64,000 nucleotides of DNA, taken from the NCBI RefSeq assembly GCF_003332275.1, contig NZ_QOVA01000002.1:310001-374000 (forward strand), read 5' to 3'. The notes below the pieces were generated by a model, which saw only the letters and a list, made by a program, of their open reading frames with translations, was not told where the DNA came from and made no database searches. Source of the DNA: Edaphovirga cremea (GTDB lineage: Bacteria > Pseudomonadota > Gammaproteobacteria > Enterobacterales > Enterobacteriaceae). Below are positions 16,865 through 28,415 of this stretch, piece by piece. Made by a program: the position numbers and the translations under genes. How positions within the stretch are numbered: position 1 is the stretch's first letter; each line of letters begins with the position of its first letter.

Positions 16865-17878
16865 ATGCGAGTACTTGGTATAGAAACATCCTGCGATGAA
16901 ACTGGCATCGCAATCTACGACGATCGGGCTGGTTTGATAGCCAACCAGTTGTACAGTCAGGTTAAATTACATGCAGATTACGGCGGCGTTGTACCTGAAC
17001 TCGCTTCCCGCGATCACGTGCGCAAAACGGTCCCCTTGATTCAGGCTGCGCTGAAAGAAGCCAACCTGAACGCTGGCGATATCGATGCCGTAGCCTATAC
17101 CGCCGGGCCAGGACTGGTCGGTGCCTTGTTGGTAGGCGCAACAGTAGGGCGCGCGCTGGCATTTGCCTGGGACGTCCCCGCGATTGCCATCCACCATATG
17201 GAAGGCCATTTGCTGGCACCTATGCTGGAAGATAATCCGCCGGAGTTTCCTTTTGTGGCATTGCTGGTCTCGGGTGGGCACACGCAACTAATCAGCGTCA
17301 CCGGTATTGGTCAATATCAACTGCTTGGTGAGTCAGTCGACGACGCAGCCGGAGAAGCTTTTGATAAAACAGCGAAATTGCTTGGGCTGGATTACCCCGG
17401 TGGCCCCATGCTCTCGAAAATGGCTCAGCAAGGTCACGCAGGCCGCTTTACTTTCCCTCGTCCCATGACCGATCGGCCAGGGCTGGATTTCAGCTTTTCC
17501 GGTTTGAAAACGTTTGCCGCAAATACTATCCGTGGTAACGAGGATGACGAACAAACCCGCGCCGATATCGCCCGGGCTTTTGAAGATGCCGTCGTCGATA
17601 CGCTGGCCATAAAATGCAAACGCGCATTGGAACAGACCGGATTCAAGCGTCTGGTCATGGCGGGTGGCGTCAGTGCGAACCGCACATTGCGCAGTAAAAT
17701 GGCTGAGATGATGCAAAAGCGTGGCGGTGAAGTTTTCTATGCCCGTCCAGAGTTTTGTACCGATAACGGCGCCATGATCGCGTATGCCGGTATGGTGAGG
17801 TTGGCGAATGGGAATCGGGATGAGTTGAGTGTGAGTGTCAGACCCCGCTGGCCGCTGGCCGACCTACAGAATGTCTGA
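16865..17878 (+). CDS. tsaD: tRNA threonylcarbamoyladenosine transferase TsaD
   Basis: 337 residues, the same as E. coli. ASKHA-fold protein: [14 protein letters not shown] at the N-terminus, the metal-binding HMEGH motif near 111-115, LVSGGHTQL and [13 protein letters not shown]. With TsaB and TsaE it places threonylcarbamoyl on A37 of ANN-decoding tRNAs; essential. Start at the ATG behind AGGTGGGAAAGGTA rather than a GTG four codons earlier. The stop codon lies inside the first copy of a 124-bp tandem repeat, so the last residues (ADLQNV) may be shaped by the repeat. Confidence 0.97.
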   Translation: MRVLGIETSCDETGIAIYDDRAGLIANQLYSQVKLHADYGGVVPELASRDHVRKTVPLIQAALKEANLNAGDIDAVAYTAGPGLVGALLVGATVGRALAFAWDVPAIAIHHMEGHLLAPMLEDNPPEFPFVALLVSGGHTQLISVTGIGQYQLLGESVDDAAGEAFDKTAKLLGLDYPGGPMLSKMAQQGHAGRFTFPRPMTDRPGLDFSFSGLKTFAANTIRGNEDDEQTRADIARAFEDAVVDTLAIKCKRALEQTGFKRLVMAGGVSANRTLRSKMAEMMQKRGGEVFYARPEFCTDNGAMIAYAGMVRLANGNRDELSVSVRPRWPLADLQNV

Positions 17879-18114
17879 GCGGGGCTGCGGCGGCGTTGCT
17901 GCGCTCATTCAAAATGCTCACATACTTAGTGTATGCTCCGCTTTTTCATGAGCTAGCGCCTTGCCTCGCTCCCGCTCAGTCATTCTGCTGCAGAACGTCT
18001 GATCGGGGCTGCGACTGCGTTGCTGCGTCCGCTCAAAATGCTCACATACTGATGTATGCTCCGCTTTTTCATGAGCTAGCGTTTTGCCTCGCTTTCACTC
18101 AGTCATTTGAACGC
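17867..18114. repeat. Tandem pair of about 124-bp intergenic repeats
   Basis: Two imperfect copies, 17867-17990 and 17991-18114. Both begin CAGAAYGTCTGAKCGGGGCT and contain CAAAATGCTCACATAC, then GTATGCTCCGCTTTTTCATG and GCTAGCG. Each copy has an internal imperfect palindrome around CACATAC/GTATG. The first copy includes the last codons and stop of tsaD. It fills the space between convergent tsaD and plsY, where no ordinary terminator is seen. Confidence 0.8.
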
Positions 18115-18126
18115 ATTTAGAATGAT

Positions 18127-18783
18127 CTAACTCTCTTTCTTTCTGGCTGCTGCTTCGGCAGCGGCGGCGGCTTTTTTGGCTTGGCGTTTTTTCAGCAGTT
18201 TATCCCAAATCTTACCTTCCTGACCGCGCCACAGGCGTTGGATATTGTCGTGATGCCGCATCAGGATCAGGCAGGAGAGCATCGCTACGGGGAAGGTAAA
18301 CTGGGGTTTGAACCACCAGACGTAGAAGGGGGCAATCAGCGCACTGACAATGGCGCCCAGAGAGGAATAGCCGCTTAGCAGCACGGTTAGCAACCACGTA
18401 CCAGTCATCAGGCCGGTCAAATCCCAGCCAATCGGAGCGATGGCACCAAAGGCAGTCGCTACGCCTTTTCCGCCTCGAAAATGGAAGAAAACCGGATAGA
18501 TATGACCCACACAGGCCGCAATTGCCGTGATGCCGAGGTACATTGGCGGCACATCCAGTTTGTACGCGACCCAGACGGGCAACATACCTTTCAGTACATC
18601 AAAAATCAGTACCGTTGCGGCAGCACCTCGCCCACCAATGCGCAGAACATTGGTCGCACCGGGATTTCCCGAGCCATTCTCTCGCGGATCCGGCAGCCTG
18701 GCGATCCGGCAGACCAGGATCGCGCTGGATATTGAGCCACACAGATACGCGAAGATAATCATACCAAGCGCGATAGCACTCAT
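18127..18783 (-). CDS. plsY: Glycerol-3-phosphate acyltransferase PlsY
   Basis: 218 residues from [19 protein letters not shown]; an upstream in-frame extension is ignored because the conserved family begins here and it would run into the divergent folB promoter. Multi-spanning inner-membrane protein with the family motifs [12 protein letters not shown] and FRGGKGVAT. It transfers acyl from acyl-phosphate to glycerol 3-phosphate, the first phospholipid step. The C-terminal tail is a Lys/Ala-rich cytoplasmic extension ([19 protein letters not shown]). Confidence 0.95.
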   Translation of the reverse strand: MSAIALGMIIFAYLCGSISSAILVCRIARLPDPRENGSGNPGATNVLRIGGRGAAATVLIFDVLKGMLPVWVAYKLDVPPMYLGITAIAACVGHIYPVFFHFRGGKGVATAFGAIAPIGWDLTGLMTGTWLLTVLLSGYSSLGAIVSALIAPFYVWWFKPQFTFPVAMLSCLILMRHHDNIQRLWRGQEGKIWDKLLKKRQAKKAAAAAEAAARKKES

Positions 18784-18890
18784 AACTCGCTTCCGTCTAA
18801 TAGGGGTCGTTTTAATCGCAACATCTGTGGATAATACGCATAATTGGCAGGAAGTGGTATCCGACAGACCCAAAAACAGAGAATGACGTG

Positions 18891-19247
18891 ATGGACATCG
18901 TATTTATAGAGCAACTGACCGTAATCACCACTATCGGTGTTTATGACTGGGAACAAACCATCCGGCAGAAGCTGGTGTTCGATATCGAAATGGCGTGGGA
19001 CAACCGCAAAGCGGCGGCCAGTGATGATGTCAATGATTGCCTGAGTTATGCAGATATTTCTGAGGCCATCATCCAGCATGTGGCGCCCAATCGCTTTGCA
19101 TTGGTGGAGCGCGTGGCAGAGGAAGTATCTGAAATATTACTAGAACGCTTCAAATCCCCCTGGGTACGTATTAAGGTCAGTAAGCCCGGAGCCGTGGCTG
19201 ACGCGGTGAGTGTGGGTGTCATCATTGAACGTGGTCACCGTGATTGA
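18891..19247 (+). CDS. folB: Dihydroneopterin aldolase FolB
   Basis: 118 residues, closely matching E. coli FolB ([20 protein letters not shown], the catalytic-site E in GVYDWEQ, and a KPGAVADA segment near the C-terminus). It converts dihydroneopterin to hydroxymethyldihydropterin and glycolaldehyde in folate synthesis. Start at the ATG preceded by GAATGACGTG; a GTG directly before it is rejected by homology. Divergent from plsY as in E. coli. Confidence 0.96.
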   Translation: MDIVFIEQLTVITTIGVYDWEQTIRQKLVFDIEMAWDNRKAAASDDVNDCLSYADISEAIIQHVAPNRFALVERVAEEVSEILLERFKSPWVRIKVSKPGAVADAVSVGVIIERGHRD

Positions 19248-19327
19248 TAGCTGGATTTGGTTTGTCACAAAAATGAAACCAAATCCCGCTAGTTTGGTCA
19301 TAACATAGTGATAACGTAATGAATATT

Positions 19328-19357
19328 AAGCGGCATAGATAGCATAAGCCGCTTTTT
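19328..19357 (+). terminator. Terminator between folB and uppP
   Basis: AAGCGGC pairs with GCCGCTT and is followed by a run of six T. It stands 33 bases before the uppP start. Confidence 0.7.
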
Positions 19358-19390
19358 TGATGCGTATTTTTTAGGGGTAAGGAATATTAC

Positions 19391-20209
19391 ATGGCGGATC
19401 TTCATTCGTTAGTTATTGCATTCATTCTTGGGGTGGTTGAAGGACTAACGGAGTTTTTACCAGTTTCTTCTACAGGTCACATGATTATCGTAGGGAGTTG
19501 GCTCGGATTTACTGATGACAAAGCAAAAACATTCGAAGTTATCATTCAGTTAGGATCTATTCTGGCTGTTGTGGTGATGTTCTGGCGTCGGTTGTTTGGA
19601 TTAATCGGCATTCATTTTGGTCAGGTTCCTCATGACGGTGCCGGTAAGGGGCGATTAAAGCTCGGGCACATTCTGCTGGGGATGATCCCTGCGGTAGTCA
19701 TTGGATTGATCTTTCACGATGTTATCAAATCTCTGTTTGAGCCTAAAAACGTCGTGTATGCGCTGGTGGTAGGGGGTTTCCTGCTGCTGGCTGCGGAATG
19801 GTTGAAACCGAAGCATCCGCGTGCTGTAGGTCTTGATGATATTACTTACCGCCAGGCTTTCATGATCGGCTGCTTCCAGTGTCTGGCGCTGTGGCCCGGC
19901 TTTTCCCGTTCAGGAGCTACGATCTCCGGTGGTATGCTGATGGGCGTGAGTCGTTTCGCCGCATCAGAATTTTCATTCATCCTCGCTGTTCCCATGATGC
20001 TGGGTGCCAGTGCACTTGATCTCTATAAAAGTTGGCATTTCCTGACGCTGGCTGATTTGCCGATGTTTGCTGTGGGTTTTGTCACGGCGTTTGTTGTCGC
20101 GTTGATTGCGATTAAAACCTTCCTGGCGATTATCAAAAAGATTTCGTTTGTTCCCTTCGCTATCTACCGTTTCATCGTAGCGGCTGTGCTTTACTTTGTG
20201 CTTTTTTAA
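19391..20209 (+). CDS. uppP: Undecaprenyl-diphosphatase UppP (BacA)
   Basis: 272 residues, integral membrane. Contains the two BacA signatures, [13 protein letters not shown] (about 19-31) and [13 protein letters not shown], whose Glu, Ser and Arg residues build the active site. It dephosphorylates undecaprenyl pyrophosphate to recycle the lipid carrier for peptidoglycan and O-antigen; over-expression gives bacitracin resistance in E. coli. AAGGAATATTAC precedes the ATG. Confidence 0.96.
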   Translation: MADLHSLVIAFILGVVEGLTEFLPVSSTGHMIIVGSWLGFTDDKAKTFEVIIQLGSILAVVVMFWRRLFGLIGIHFGQVPHDGAGKGRLKLGHILLGMIPAVVIGLIFHDVIKSLFEPKNVVYALVVGGFLLLAAEWLKPKHPRAVGLDDITYRQAFMIGCFQCLALWPGFSRSGATISGGMLMGVSRFAASEFSFILAVPMMLGASALDLYKSWHFLTLADLPMFAVGFVTAFVVALIAIKTFLAIIKKISFVPFAIYRFIVAAVLYFVLF

Positions 20210-20278
20210 AGGATCGGTTTTCTTTTAAAGAGCCGGTTTCTTCTGAGGTTTTAAGAACCTGAAAGTCTGGTGATAAAC

Positions 20279-20314
20279 AAAAAACCCCGCAAAGGCAGCT
20301 TTACGGGGTTTTTT
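20279..20314. terminator. Bidirectional terminator between uppP and cca
   Basis: AAAAAACCCCG pairs with CGGGGTTTTTT around a short loop that can itself pair (CAAAGGCAGCTTT). Confidence 0.9.
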
Positions 20315-20327
20315 GTTATCTGGGGGA

Positions 20328-21569
20328 TCAGGACGTTTGTTCTGCTTCCTGCTGCTGTTTCCATTCAGCGAGCGCCTTCTGACGCCGACGCTTCAATTCA
20401 TCCCGGATTGCCATCCCCTGGAAACCACTGTCGATAACCTCTTTTATCGAGACCGCGTTCGCCACCCTATAAGCCTGACGCAAATAATCGCCTTGGGGGT
20501 AGGGGTTCTGTTCAAAACCGGTACGGCCCCGTGCATCGGCCTCGCTGGTCATGATGATCTGTTCCAAACGTTGAGGCTTACGCCATACATCTATGGTATC
20601 TAATAGTTTCAACAGAGTTTCGGGGCGTAGTTTATTGATTGTATGGATAAGATCATGATACTCAGCCACCAGTTTCGCCAGATCGCGAATAGGGTTCGGT
20701 ACCCGAAAACGCAGGCATAACGCATCAACCAACTTTACTCCGGCTGGTCCATGACCGTGATGATGTGGCCAGTACTCTGGCGGAGTGAGTCCTTTCCCTA
20801 AATCGTGGCACAGCGCTGCAAAACGCACATCCACATCTGGGCTCAATGTAGCAGCCATTTTCAACGTCATGAGCGTATGGACACCGGTATCGATCTCCGG
20901 GTGCCACTTCTCTGGTGCAGGAACACCAAAGAGATTATCAATCTCGGGGAAAAGGATTTTCAGTGCGCCACAGTCGCGTAAAACCTGGAAATAGACCTGA
21001 GGATCGCGGGTCAGCAGCGCTTTTTCGGTCTCCCGCCAGACGCGTTCGGCAGTCAGTTCGGTCAGTTCACCGTCTTCGGCCATTTGCTGTATAAGCGACA
21101 GGGTTTCCGGTGCAATGGTGAAGCCCAGATGAGCGAAGCGGGCAGCAAAACGCGCCACGCGCAGGACGCGCAGCGGATCTTCACCAAACGCGGCAGAAAC
21201 ATGGCGCAGGACGCGCTCATCAATGTCTCGCTGACCGTGGTAAGGATCGATAAGCTCCCCGTCGGCACTGCGTGCGATTGCATTGACTGTCAGATCCCGA
21301 CGCAGCAAATCCTGCTCAAGCGTCACATCCGGTGCGGCGTAGCAGGTAAAACCGTTGTAGCCAGAACCTGACTTGCGTTCAGTACGGGCGAGGGCATATT
21401 CATCGTGGCTGACGGGGTGGAGGAATACCGGAAAATCTTTGCCGACCTGCTGATATCCCTGATCGAGCAACTGTTGTGGCGTGGCACCGACGACGACCCA
21501 GTCATGCTCTGTCACTGGCAGATTTAACAAACTGTCGCGGACGGCACCGCCGACAAGATAGATCTTCAC
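20328..21569 (-). CDS. cca: Multifunctional CCA protein (tRNA nucleotidyltransferase)
   Basis: 413 residues beginning with GTG ([15 protein letters not shown]), as in E. coli; AGGAGTCATACA precedes it. N-terminal class II nucleotidyltransferase domain (GGAVRD, then [10 protein letters not shown]), followed by an HD domain ([12 protein letters not shown]) that in the E. coli protein has phosphohydrolase and phosphodiesterase activity. It adds or repairs the 3' CCA of tRNAs. Downstream of ygiM on the same strand. Confidence 0.97.
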   Translation of the reverse strand: MKIYLVGGAVRDSLLNLPVTEHDWVVVGATPQQLLDQGYQQVGKDFPVFLHPVSHDEYALARTERKSGSGYNGFTCYAAPDVTLEQDLLRRDLTVNAIARSADGELIDPYHGQRDIDERVLRHVSAAFGEDPLRVLRVARFAARFAHLGFTIAPETLSLIQQMAEDGELTELTAERVWRETEKALLTRDPQVYFQVLRDCGALKILFPEIDNLFGVPAPEKWHPEIDTGVHTLMTLKMAATLSPDVDVRFAALCHDLGKGLTPPEYWPHHHGHGPAGVKLVDALCLRFRVPNPIRDLAKLVAEYHDLIHTINKLRPETLLKLLDTIDVWRKPQRLEQIIMTSEADARGRTGFEQNPYPQGDYLRQAYRVANAVSIKEVIDSGFQGMAIRDELKRRRQKALAEWKQQQEAEQTS

Positions 21570-21689
21570 TGTATGACTCCTGACAATTTTGTTTCATTTT
21601 CTGCGGCTGCGATGCAACTGGTTAGTGCAACAAGCGGGGCTGGAAAAAAAGTGCTCTGTTCAGTGTAGCGTGGCAGAGGGGGGAAAGAC

Positions 21690-21712
21690 AAAAGGGCACT
21701 CAGTGCCCTTTT
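21690..21712 (-). terminator. Terminator after ygiM
   Basis: AAAAGGGCACTGAGTGCCCTTTT on the minus strand, a perfect short stem flanked by A and T runs. Confidence 0.85.
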
Positions 21713-21744
21713 AAGAATAATGGTCAATGGCGGCAAAGATTGCC

Positions 21745-22362
21745 TCAACTCATCCAGCGATCTTTTCTTCTGCGCGGAATGAGATGGGGAAGCAGCAGGC
21801 CCAAAATTAACCCTACGCCAGCCACACCGCCACCATACATGAACCACTGGAGGATGATGGTGCGTTGTTTATCATCCAACTGCACATTCACGGCGTTGAC
21901 TTTTTTCTGGGCAACAACCAACTGGTCTTTAAGTTTCTGATTTTCATCTTTAAGACTGTTGATAATGCCATCGCTGGCGGCGACTTTCTGCTGCATATCC
22001 GCAGTACGCTGGTTCCAGCTTTTATCAATATTGGTCAGCTTGTCAGTCAGCGTGGTGACTTGTTGTTCCAGTTCGGGTACGCGAGCACGCATGCTCGGGG
22101 TGTCACTGAGCTGATCCAATGGGATCCAGTTGGTGCGCCCTTTATCATCACGAATCTGGGCATAATTTGTTTCGTCATTGACGCTCAGCACGGTGACTTC
22201 ATCACCTGCCTTCATGGCGCCAGTAATCCGGTATTGCTTACCTGGCCCGCTTTGGACCAGGGTAGTTAATTCATCGGATATGTAGCGCTTTTCTTCAGCA
22301 TGCGCGCCCCAAATAAAGCTAAATGAGAGCAAAGAGAGACAAATCAGGCGTAATTTCTGCAT
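21745..22362 (-). CDS. ygiM: SH3-domain membrane protein YgiM
   Basis: 205 residues. Signal sequence ending GAHA at about 22, a bacterial SH3 domain (YISDELTTLVQSGPGKQYR onward), a coiled coil (about 95-160, ELEQQVTTLTDKL...ENQKLKDQL) and a C-terminal membrane helix (GGGVAGVGLILGLLLPHLI) ending in basic residues. Matches the TIGR04211-type family of envelope proteins next to cca and ygiF. The molecular role is not established; SH3b domains usually bind cell wall. Confidence 0.9.
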   Translation of the reverse strand: MQKLRLICLSLLSFSFIWGAHAEEKRYISDELTTLVQSGPGKQYRITGAMKAGDEVTVLSVNDETNYAQIRDDKGRTNWIPLDQLSDTPSMRARVPELEQQVTTLTDKLTNIDKSWNQRTADMQQKVAASDGIINSLKDENQKLKDQLVVAQKKVNAVNVQLDDKQRTIILQWFMYGGGVAGVGLILGLLLPHLIPRRRKDRWMS

Positions 22363-22593
22363 TAGTTCATCGTTTCTGAGTGAATTTATGGAACGATAGT
22401 AGAGGGTTCAGTTTGACGGTGCAACGCATAAACCGGAATGAGAACTATCCTACAATCAGGTTTGATGCGGCATGGCAGCATATTTCACGCCGCCCCGAGA
22501 GACTTATCCCCCCTACCTGAGATAGTATTTATCGATATTCAGTTAATCCCAAAGTATCTCCATGCTTTGGAAAACCTTGGTGTGAATGAGATT

Positions 22594-23901
22594 ATGACCG
22601 TAGAAATAGAACTAAAGTTCATCGCCAGTCCGGCAGCCATCGCCGATCTGCCTGCAACCCTGTCCGGTCTGACGTTTCAGCACGTCGCGCCTCAAACGCT
22701 GACGAATATCTATTACGAAACGCCAGATAATACACTACGAAACTATAATTTTGGTTTGCGTATCCGTGGTTATGATGATCAATACGAAATGACGCTCAAA
22801 ATCGGCGGCAAAGTGACCGGTGGGTTATATCAGCGTCCGGAATATAATATCCCACTGTCGGAAGCTCAGTTGGATATTGCCCTGTTTCCTGCAGAGATTT
22901 GGCCAGAAGGTTGTGATGTAGCCAAACTGCAAGCAGAGCTACAGCCGCTGTTCTGGACAGATTTTGTGCGTGAGAAGTGGGTAATCACTTACCAGCAGAG
23001 CGAGATTGAACTTGCTCTCGATCAGGGGACATTCAGTGCCGGTGAGTTGAGTGAGCCGCTTTGTGAAATCGAACTTGAGCTCAAACAGGGTAGCGTAGAC
23101 GATCTTCTGGCATTGGCGACCCTCTTGGGCAGTCACGGGGGATTACGCCAGAGCAGTTTGAGCAAAGCCGCGCGCGGTTATCATTTGGCGCAGGGTAATG
23201 AGCCTCGTAAATTACGCGCCCTACCGGTTCTTATTGCGCCGCCGAAAGCCACAGTGGAACAGGGCATGGTTTGCGCGCTGGAAATGGCCCTCAGCCATTG
23301 GCAATATCATGAAGAGCTCTGGCTGCGTGGTGATGCCAGTGCCCGTCATTCAGTGATTGAGGCGCTGGGAGCAATCCGTCAGACGCTGACCCTCTTTGGC
23401 GGCTTGATTCCGCGGAAGGCGACGACCGAATTACGCGCCTTGCTCACGTCCATTGAGCCGCAAATCGAAGAGGCTGATGTCGAAGCCGAGGCACTGTGCT
23501 TCAGCACCGACTACCTAAAATGTAAGTTGGTACTTACATCGTGGCTGATTACTGAAGCCTGGAAGCCTTTCATTGACGACAAGTCGCAGAAAAAGCTCGC
23601 TGGCTCATTCAAACGTTTTTCCGACATCATGCTGGGGCGTTGCCGGGCAGAGTTGAAAGACGCATTCTTTACCCCATTGACCGACGAGGGCTATATTGAT
23701 CAATTACCTCGTCTGTCACGCCAAATTATTGCCTTCCATCTCTTGTCTGGCGCGTATCCAGCCAGTGCCTGGCAGCCCTATATCGAGAGCTGGCAGACGT
23801 TGCAACAGTCTATTGTCCAGCAGCAACAAGCCTGGCTCGAAGCTGCACGCAAGCACGCGTTACTGCAGGCTCCGTTCTGGTTAAATGGTACGGCGAGTTA
23901 A
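22594..23901 (+). CDS. ygiF: Inorganic triphosphatase YgiF (CYTH-CHAD)
   Basis: 435 residues. N-terminal CYTH domain opening with the EIELKF motif (residues 4-9) and containing the charged strand residues typical of triphosphate tunnel enzymes (GLRIRGYDDQYEMTLK). The C-terminal half is a helical CHAD domain (FGGLIPRKATTELR and conserved His/Arg). E. coli YgiF hydrolyses inorganic triphosphate. Start taken at MTVEIELKF; the frame is open 52 codons upstream but that part is not family-like. Just upstream of glnE, as in E. coli. Confidence 0.94.
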   Translation: MTVEIELKFIASPAAIADLPATLSGLTFQHVAPQTLTNIYYETPDNTLRNYNFGLRIRGYDDQYEMTLKIGGKVTGGLYQRPEYNIPLSEAQLDIALFPAEIWPEGCDVAKLQAELQPLFWTDFVREKWVITYQQSEIELALDQGTFSAGELSEPLCEIELELKQGSVDDLLALATLLGSHGGLRQSSLSKAARGYHLAQGNEPRKLRALPVLIAPPKATVEQGMVCALEMALSHWQYHEELWLRGDASARHSVIEALGAIRQTLTLFGGLIPRKATTELRALLTSIEPQIEEADVEAEALCFSTDYLKCKLVLTSWLITEAWKPFIDDKSQKKLAGSFKRFSDIMLGRCRAELKDAFFTPLTDEGYIDQLPRLSRQIIAFHLLSGAYPASAWQPYIESWQTLQQSIVQQQQAWLEAARKHALLQAPFWLNGTAS

Positions 23902-23910
23902 TTGTACAAG

Positions 23911-23931
23911 GGCCCGGCTGAAGACCGGGCC
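23911..23931 (+). repeat. GC-rich hairpin between ygiF and glnE
   Basis: GGCCCGG pairs with CCGGGCC around CTGAAGA. It is followed by AAAACG rather than T residues, so it does not look like a terminator; it may set mRNA stability between two co-transcribed genes. Confidence 0.5.
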
Positions 23932-23953
23932 AAAACGTTAAAAGGGATCTGAC

Positions 23954-26791
23954 ATGCTGCCACTGACTCCTGAGCTTGATGCGCAGGCCGAAACTGTTTT
24001 ACAGCGTTTAACCCCATCACTTTCAGGCAGTTCAGTCCCTGACGGGTATGACAGAGCGGCCCTTGCGTTAAGTGATTTTGTCAGCGATAGCCTGGTTGCC
24101 CATCCCGAGTGGTGGCAGGCGTTACATCAACAGCCCCCTGAACCGCAGGAATTTGAGCATTATCCGCTGTGGCTGGCGCAGGCTTTACACGAAGTGAGTG
24201 ATGAAGCCAGCCTGATGCACACGTTAAGGCTCTTCCGTCGTCAGATTCTGACCCGTATCTCCTGGTCACAAACCTTACAGACCAGCACTCCCGAACAGAC
24301 ACTTAAGCAACTCAGCGAATTGGCAGAAACCCTGATCGTCAGCGCCCGGCAGTGGCTTTACGACGCCTGTTGCCGCGAATGGGGGACGCCAACCAACGTA
24401 CACGGAGAAGCTCAACCTCTTCTGATCCTGGGAATGGGGAAACTGGGGGGCGGAGAGCTTAATTTTTCTTCCGATATTGATCTGATTTTTGCCTATCCCG
24501 AAAACGGTCAAACGCGGGGAGGAAGGCGAGAACTGGACAATGCGCAATTTTTCACCCGTCTGGGGCAGCGGTTAATTAAAGCGTTGGATCAACCGACCAT
24601 TGACGGATTTGTCTATCGCGTAGACATGCGTTTACGGCCATTTGGCGAGAGCGGGCCGCTGGTCATGAGTTTCTCTGCGCTTGAGGATTATTACCAGGAG
24701 CAAGGACGGGACTGGGAGCGCTACGCCATGGTCAAGGCACGCCTGATGGGTGGCGCTGACGATCATTACAGTCAGGAATTGCGTCGAACCCTGAGGCCTT
24801 TTGTTTTCCGCCGCTATATTGATTTCAGCGTGATTCAGTCATTGCGCAATATGAAGGGAATGATCGCCCGCGAAGTTCGCCGACGCGGCTTGAAGGACAA
24901 CATCAAACTGGGTGCTGGCGGCATCCGCGAAATCGAATTTATTACCCAGGTTTTCCAGTTAATACGCGGTGGGCGGGAACCTTCTTTGCAACAGCGAGCC
25001 TTGCTGCCTACGCTAAAGGCGGTACGTGAACTGGGTTTATTGCCAGACAACCAGATTGAGGATTTGAGTTCCGGCTACCTGTTCTTGCGCCGTCTCGAAA
25101 ACCTCTTGCAGGCGATTGCCGATGAGCAGACACAAACATTGCCCGCAGATAGACTCAATCAGGCGCGATTGGCATGGGGCATGGGGTTTGCCAATTGGGA
25201 TGAACTTGTGCTCGCGCTAGAAAACCATATGCAGGCGGTTCGCGCGGTATTCAATGAATTGATCGGCGACGATACCCCGGATATTGGCGAAGATCCGGGC
25301 TTTGAGCGCTACAACACCCTCTGGCATGATGCCTTGGAAGAGAGTGAACTGTCGCCTCTCGCGCCTCAGCTTGATCCAGATTCCAAACGGCAACTTCTGC
25401 GTACCATTACCGAATTTCGCCATGACGTCGATAAACGGACCATTGGGCCGCGCGGGCGGGAAATGCTTGATCAACTGATGCCGCGCCTGTTGGCTGAGGT
25501 CTGCGTCCGCCCAAACGCTGATGTTACCCTGGTTCGCTTAACGAAGTTTCTGCTGAGTATTGTTACCCGCACGACCTATATCGAATTATTGGTTGAATAC
25601 CCCGGCGCTTTAAAGCACTTGATCCGGCTTTGTGCGGCATCCCCGATGGTAGCCAATCAGCTTGCGCGATATCCCTTGCTGCTGGATGAGTTACTCGATC
25701 CCCACTCGTTGTATCAGCCACTTGCGCCGGGCGCCTACCGTGACGAATTGCGTCAGTACCTGCTGCGCGTTCCCGAGGATGACGAAGAACAACAGCTTGA
25801 AGCACTGCGACAGTTCAAACAGGCACAGCAATTGCGCATCGCCGCCGGTGATATTTCCGAGGCGTTGCCAGTAATGAAAGTCAGCGACCATCTGACTTAT
25901 CTGGCTGAGGCTATTATTGATGCGGTCGTGCAACAAGCCTGGAAGCAAATGGTCTCACGCTATGGTCAGCCAACGCATTTGCAACACCGTGAGGGGCGTG
26001 GGTTTGCCGTGATCGGTTATGGGAAGTTGGGCGGTTGGGAACTGGGTTACAGTTCGGATCTGGATTTGGTATTCCTGCTGGATTGTCCGCCAGAGGTGAT
26101 GACGGATGGCGAGCGTAGCATTGATGGTAAACAGTTCTACTTGCGTCTGGCCCAGCGGATTATGCATCTGTTCAGCACCCGCACGTCATCCGGGATCCTC
26201 TACGAAGTTGATGCAAGACTTCGTCCGTCCGGCGCAGCGGGAATGTTGGTGAGCACGGTTGATGCTTTTGTCGAGTACCAGCAGAAAGAAGCCTGGACCT
26301 GGGAACATCAGGCGTTGGTCAGGGCGCGAATTGTGTATGGTGATCCTCTTTTGCATCAACAGTTTGACCGAATTCGTCACGACATTCTCTGCCGTCCGCG
26401 GGACGATCGGCAATTGCGTCAGGAAGTCCGCGAGATGCGGGAAAAAATGGTCACCCATCTCGGCAATAAACAGCGCGACCGTTTTGATCTCAAATCGGAT
26501 CCGGGCGGGATTACGGATATTGAGTTCATCGCCCAGTATTTGGTACTGCGTTATGCGGCACACGAGCCTCGCCTGACGCGCTGGTCAGACAATGTGCGTA
26601 TTTTTGAGCTGATGGCGACGTACGGCATCATGGAGGAAGAAGAGTCTGCGGCGCTAACGCATGCCTATGTTTCTATGCGTGATGAAATTCATCATCTGGC
26701 GTTGCAAGAGCTGTCTGGCAAGATGGCAAACGACTGTTATGAAACGGAGCGCAAGCAAGTGACAGCGAGCTGGAGCAAATGGTTAGGTTGA
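23954..26791 (+). CDS. glnE: Glutamine synthetase adenylyltransferase/deadenylase GlnE
   Basis: 945 residues, against 946 in E. coli. Two homologous nucleotidyltransferase halves, each with its G-S-D-x-D-type active site: [13 protein letters not shown] in the N-terminal (deadenylase) half and [13 protein letters not shown] in the C-terminal (adenylase) half, separated by a PII-responsive linker region. It tunes glutamine synthetase activity to nitrogen supply. AAAGGGATCTGAC precedes the ATG; 52 bases after ygiF and probably in one transcript with it. Confidence 0.97.
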   Translation: MLPLTPELDAQAETVLQRLTPSLSGSSVPDGYDRAALALSDFVSDSLVAHPEWWQALHQQPPEPQEFEHYPLWLAQALHEVSDEASLMHTLRLFRRQILTRISWSQTLQTSTPEQTLKQLSELAETLIVSARQWLYDACCREWGTPTNVHGEAQPLLILGMGKLGGGELNFSSDIDLIFAYPENGQTRGGRRELDNAQFFTRLGQRLIKALDQPTIDGFVYRVDMRLRPFGESGPLVMSFSALEDYYQEQGRDWERYAMVKARLMGGADDHYSQELRRTLRPFVFRRYIDFSVIQSLRNMKGMIAREVRRRGLKDNIKLGAGGIREIEFITQVFQLIRGGREPSLQQRALLPTLKAVRELGLLPDNQIEDLSSGYLFLRRLENLLQAIADEQTQTLPADRLNQARLAWGMGFANWDELVLALENHMQAVRAVFNELIGDDTPDIGEDPGFERYNTLWHDALEESELSPLAPQLDPDSKRQLLRTITEFRHDVDKRTIGPRGREMLDQLMPRLLAEVCVRPNADVTLVRLTKFLLSIVTRTTYIELLVEYPGALKHLIRLCAASPMVANQLARYPLLLDELLDPHSLYQPLAPGAYRDELRQYLLRVPEDDEEQQLEALRQFKQAQQLRIAAGDISEALPVMKVSDHLTYLAEAIIDAVVQQAWKQMVSRYGQPTHLQHREGRGFAVIGYGKLGGWELGYSSDLDLVFLLDCPPEVMTDGERSIDGKQFYLRLAQRIMHLFSTRTSSGILYEVDARLRPSGAAGMLVSTVDAFVEYQQKEAWTWEHQALVRARIVYGDPLLHQQFDRIRHDILCRPRDDRQLRQEVREMREKMVTHLGNKQRDRFDLKSDPGGITDIEFIAQYLVLRYAAHEPRLTRWSDNVRIFELMATYGIMEEEESAALTHAYVSMRDEIHHLALQELSGKMANDCYETERKQVTASWSKWLG

Positions 26792-26957
26792 GAGACGGCG
26801 CGCAAAAATAACGTCAGTCCCATGACGGGGTAAGCCTGTCATGCCAACATCATGCGATGGAAACGTACCTTGGCATACGGCCATGCGCCTTTTGCATCGC
26901 GTTTAATGCGTCTGTGATATTATCCGGCGCACTATTTTTATCTGTCTGGAGTATGGG

Positions 26958-28388
26958 ATGAAAGTGAATCTGCCTGATTTTCACCGTGCAGGTGTACTGG
27001 TGGTTGGTGATGTGATGTTGGACCGCTATTGGTATGGGCCGACCAGCCGTATTTCGCCTGAAGCACCGGTTCCTGTGGTTAAAGTCGAGACGATCGAAGA
27101 GCGTCCTGGTGGCGCGGCCAACGTCGCGATGAATATTGCTTCTTTGGGTGCAAATTCGCGTCTGGTGGGTCTGACTGGAATCGATGATGCGGCACGGGCG
27201 TTGAGTGCCAAACTGAATGAAGTGAATGTTCACTGTGATTTTGTCTCAATTCCCACGCACCCGACGATTACCAAGTTGCGCGTATTGTCGCGGAACCAGC
27301 AACTGATTCGCCTGGACTTCGAAGAGGGATTTGAGGGGGTGGATGTGCAGCCCATACTGGAACGTATCCAGTCTTGCCTGCCAAAAATCGGTGCGTTGGT
27401 TCTTTCTGATTACGCCAAAGGTGCGCTGAGCAAGGTACAGCCAATGATCGCGCTGGCGAAAGCGGCTGGCGTACCGATTTTGATTGATCCCAAAGGGACT
27501 GATTTCGAGCGCTATCGTGGAGCCACGCTGCTGACCCCGAATCTCTCAGAATTTGAAGCCGTGGTCGGGCACTGTAAAGGTGACGCACAGATTGTTGAAC
27601 GTGGCATGAAGCTGATCGCGGATTTCGAACTTTCCGCGTTGCTGATTACCCGTTCAGAACAGGGTATGACGCTGTTGCAGCCGGGCAAAGCCCCGTTGCA
27701 TCTGCCAACGTTGGCGCAGGAAGTGTATGACGTGACCGGTGCCGGTGACACGGTGATCGGCGTACTGGCTGCCGCGCTGGCTGCAGGCAACACGCTTGAA
27801 GAGTCGTGCTTCCTGGCGAATGCGGCGGCGGGCGTGGTGGTCGGTAAACTCGGGACATCAACGGTATCGCCCATTGAGCTGGAGAATGCGGTTCGTGGTC
27901 GTTCGGATACTGGCTTCGGTGTGATGACGGAAGAGCAGTTGAAGCAGGCAGTAGCACTGGCCCGCCAGCGTGGTGAAAGCGTTGTGATGACCAATGGCTG
28001 CTTCGATATTCTGCATGCAGGTCACGTCTCTTATCTGGCCAATGCCCGTAAACTTGGCGATCGCCTGATTGTGGCGGTTAATAGCGATGCCTCTACCAAG
28101 CGCCTCAAGGGTGAAAGCCGGCCAGTCAATCCTCTGGCACAGCGCATGATCGTTCTGGGCGCGCTCGAAGCGGTTGATTGGGTTGTGCCGTTTGAAGAAG
28201 ATACGCCGCAACGCCTGATTGCTGATGTTCTGCCTGATCTGTTGGTAAAAGGTGGGGATTACAAACCTGAGGATATCGCAGGCAGCAAAGAAGTCTGGGC
28301 GGCAGGTGGGGATGTCAAGGTATTGAATTTCGAGGATGGATGTTCAACGACCAATATCATTAAAGCGATTAAAGAGGGTCGCGGTTAA
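26958..28388 (+). CDS. hldE: Bifunctional heptose kinase/adenylyltransferase HldE
   Basis: 476 residues. N-terminal ribokinase-type domain with the [10 protein letters not shown] anion-hole motif (about 258-267) phosphorylates D-glycero-manno-heptose 7-phosphate. C-terminal cytidylyltransferase-type domain with [14 protein letters not shown] (HxGH motif) makes ADP-heptose. This supplies the inner-core LPS heptose. TCTGGAGTATGGG precedes the ATG. Follows glnE, and is followed after 27 bases by an exporter gene. Confidence 0.97.
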   Translation: MKVNLPDFHRAGVLVVGDVMLDRYWYGPTSRISPEAPVPVVKVETIEERPGGAANVAMNIASLGANSRLVGLTGIDDAARALSAKLNEVNVHCDFVSIPTHPTITKLRVLSRNQQLIRLDFEEGFEGVDVQPILERIQSCLPKIGALVLSDYAKGALSKVQPMIALAKAAGVPILIDPKGTDFERYRGATLLTPNLSEFEAVVGHCKGDAQIVERGMKLIADFELSALLITRSEQGMTLLQPGKAPLHLPTLAQEVYDVTGAGDTVIGVLAAALAAGNTLEESCFLANAAAGVVVGKLGTSTVSPIELENAVRGRSDTGFGVMTEEQLKQAVALARQRGESVVMTNGCFDILHAGHVSYLANARKLGDRLIVAVNSDASTKRLKGESRPVNPLAQRMIVLGALEAVDWVVPFEEDTPQRLIADVLPDLLVKGGDYKPEDIAGSKEVWAAGGDVKVLNFEDGCSTTNIIKAIKEGRG

Positions 28389-28415
28389 ACGCCGGATCTG
28401 ACAGGTGTCAGTATT

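Noticed and set aside
17867-18114. CRISPR array
   Set aside because: There are only two long copies in tandem without spacers of regular length; no cas genes are present.
23911-23931. Terminator between ygiF and glnE
   Set aside because: The stem is strong but is followed by A residues, not T, on the plus strand, so it was recorded only as a hairpin.
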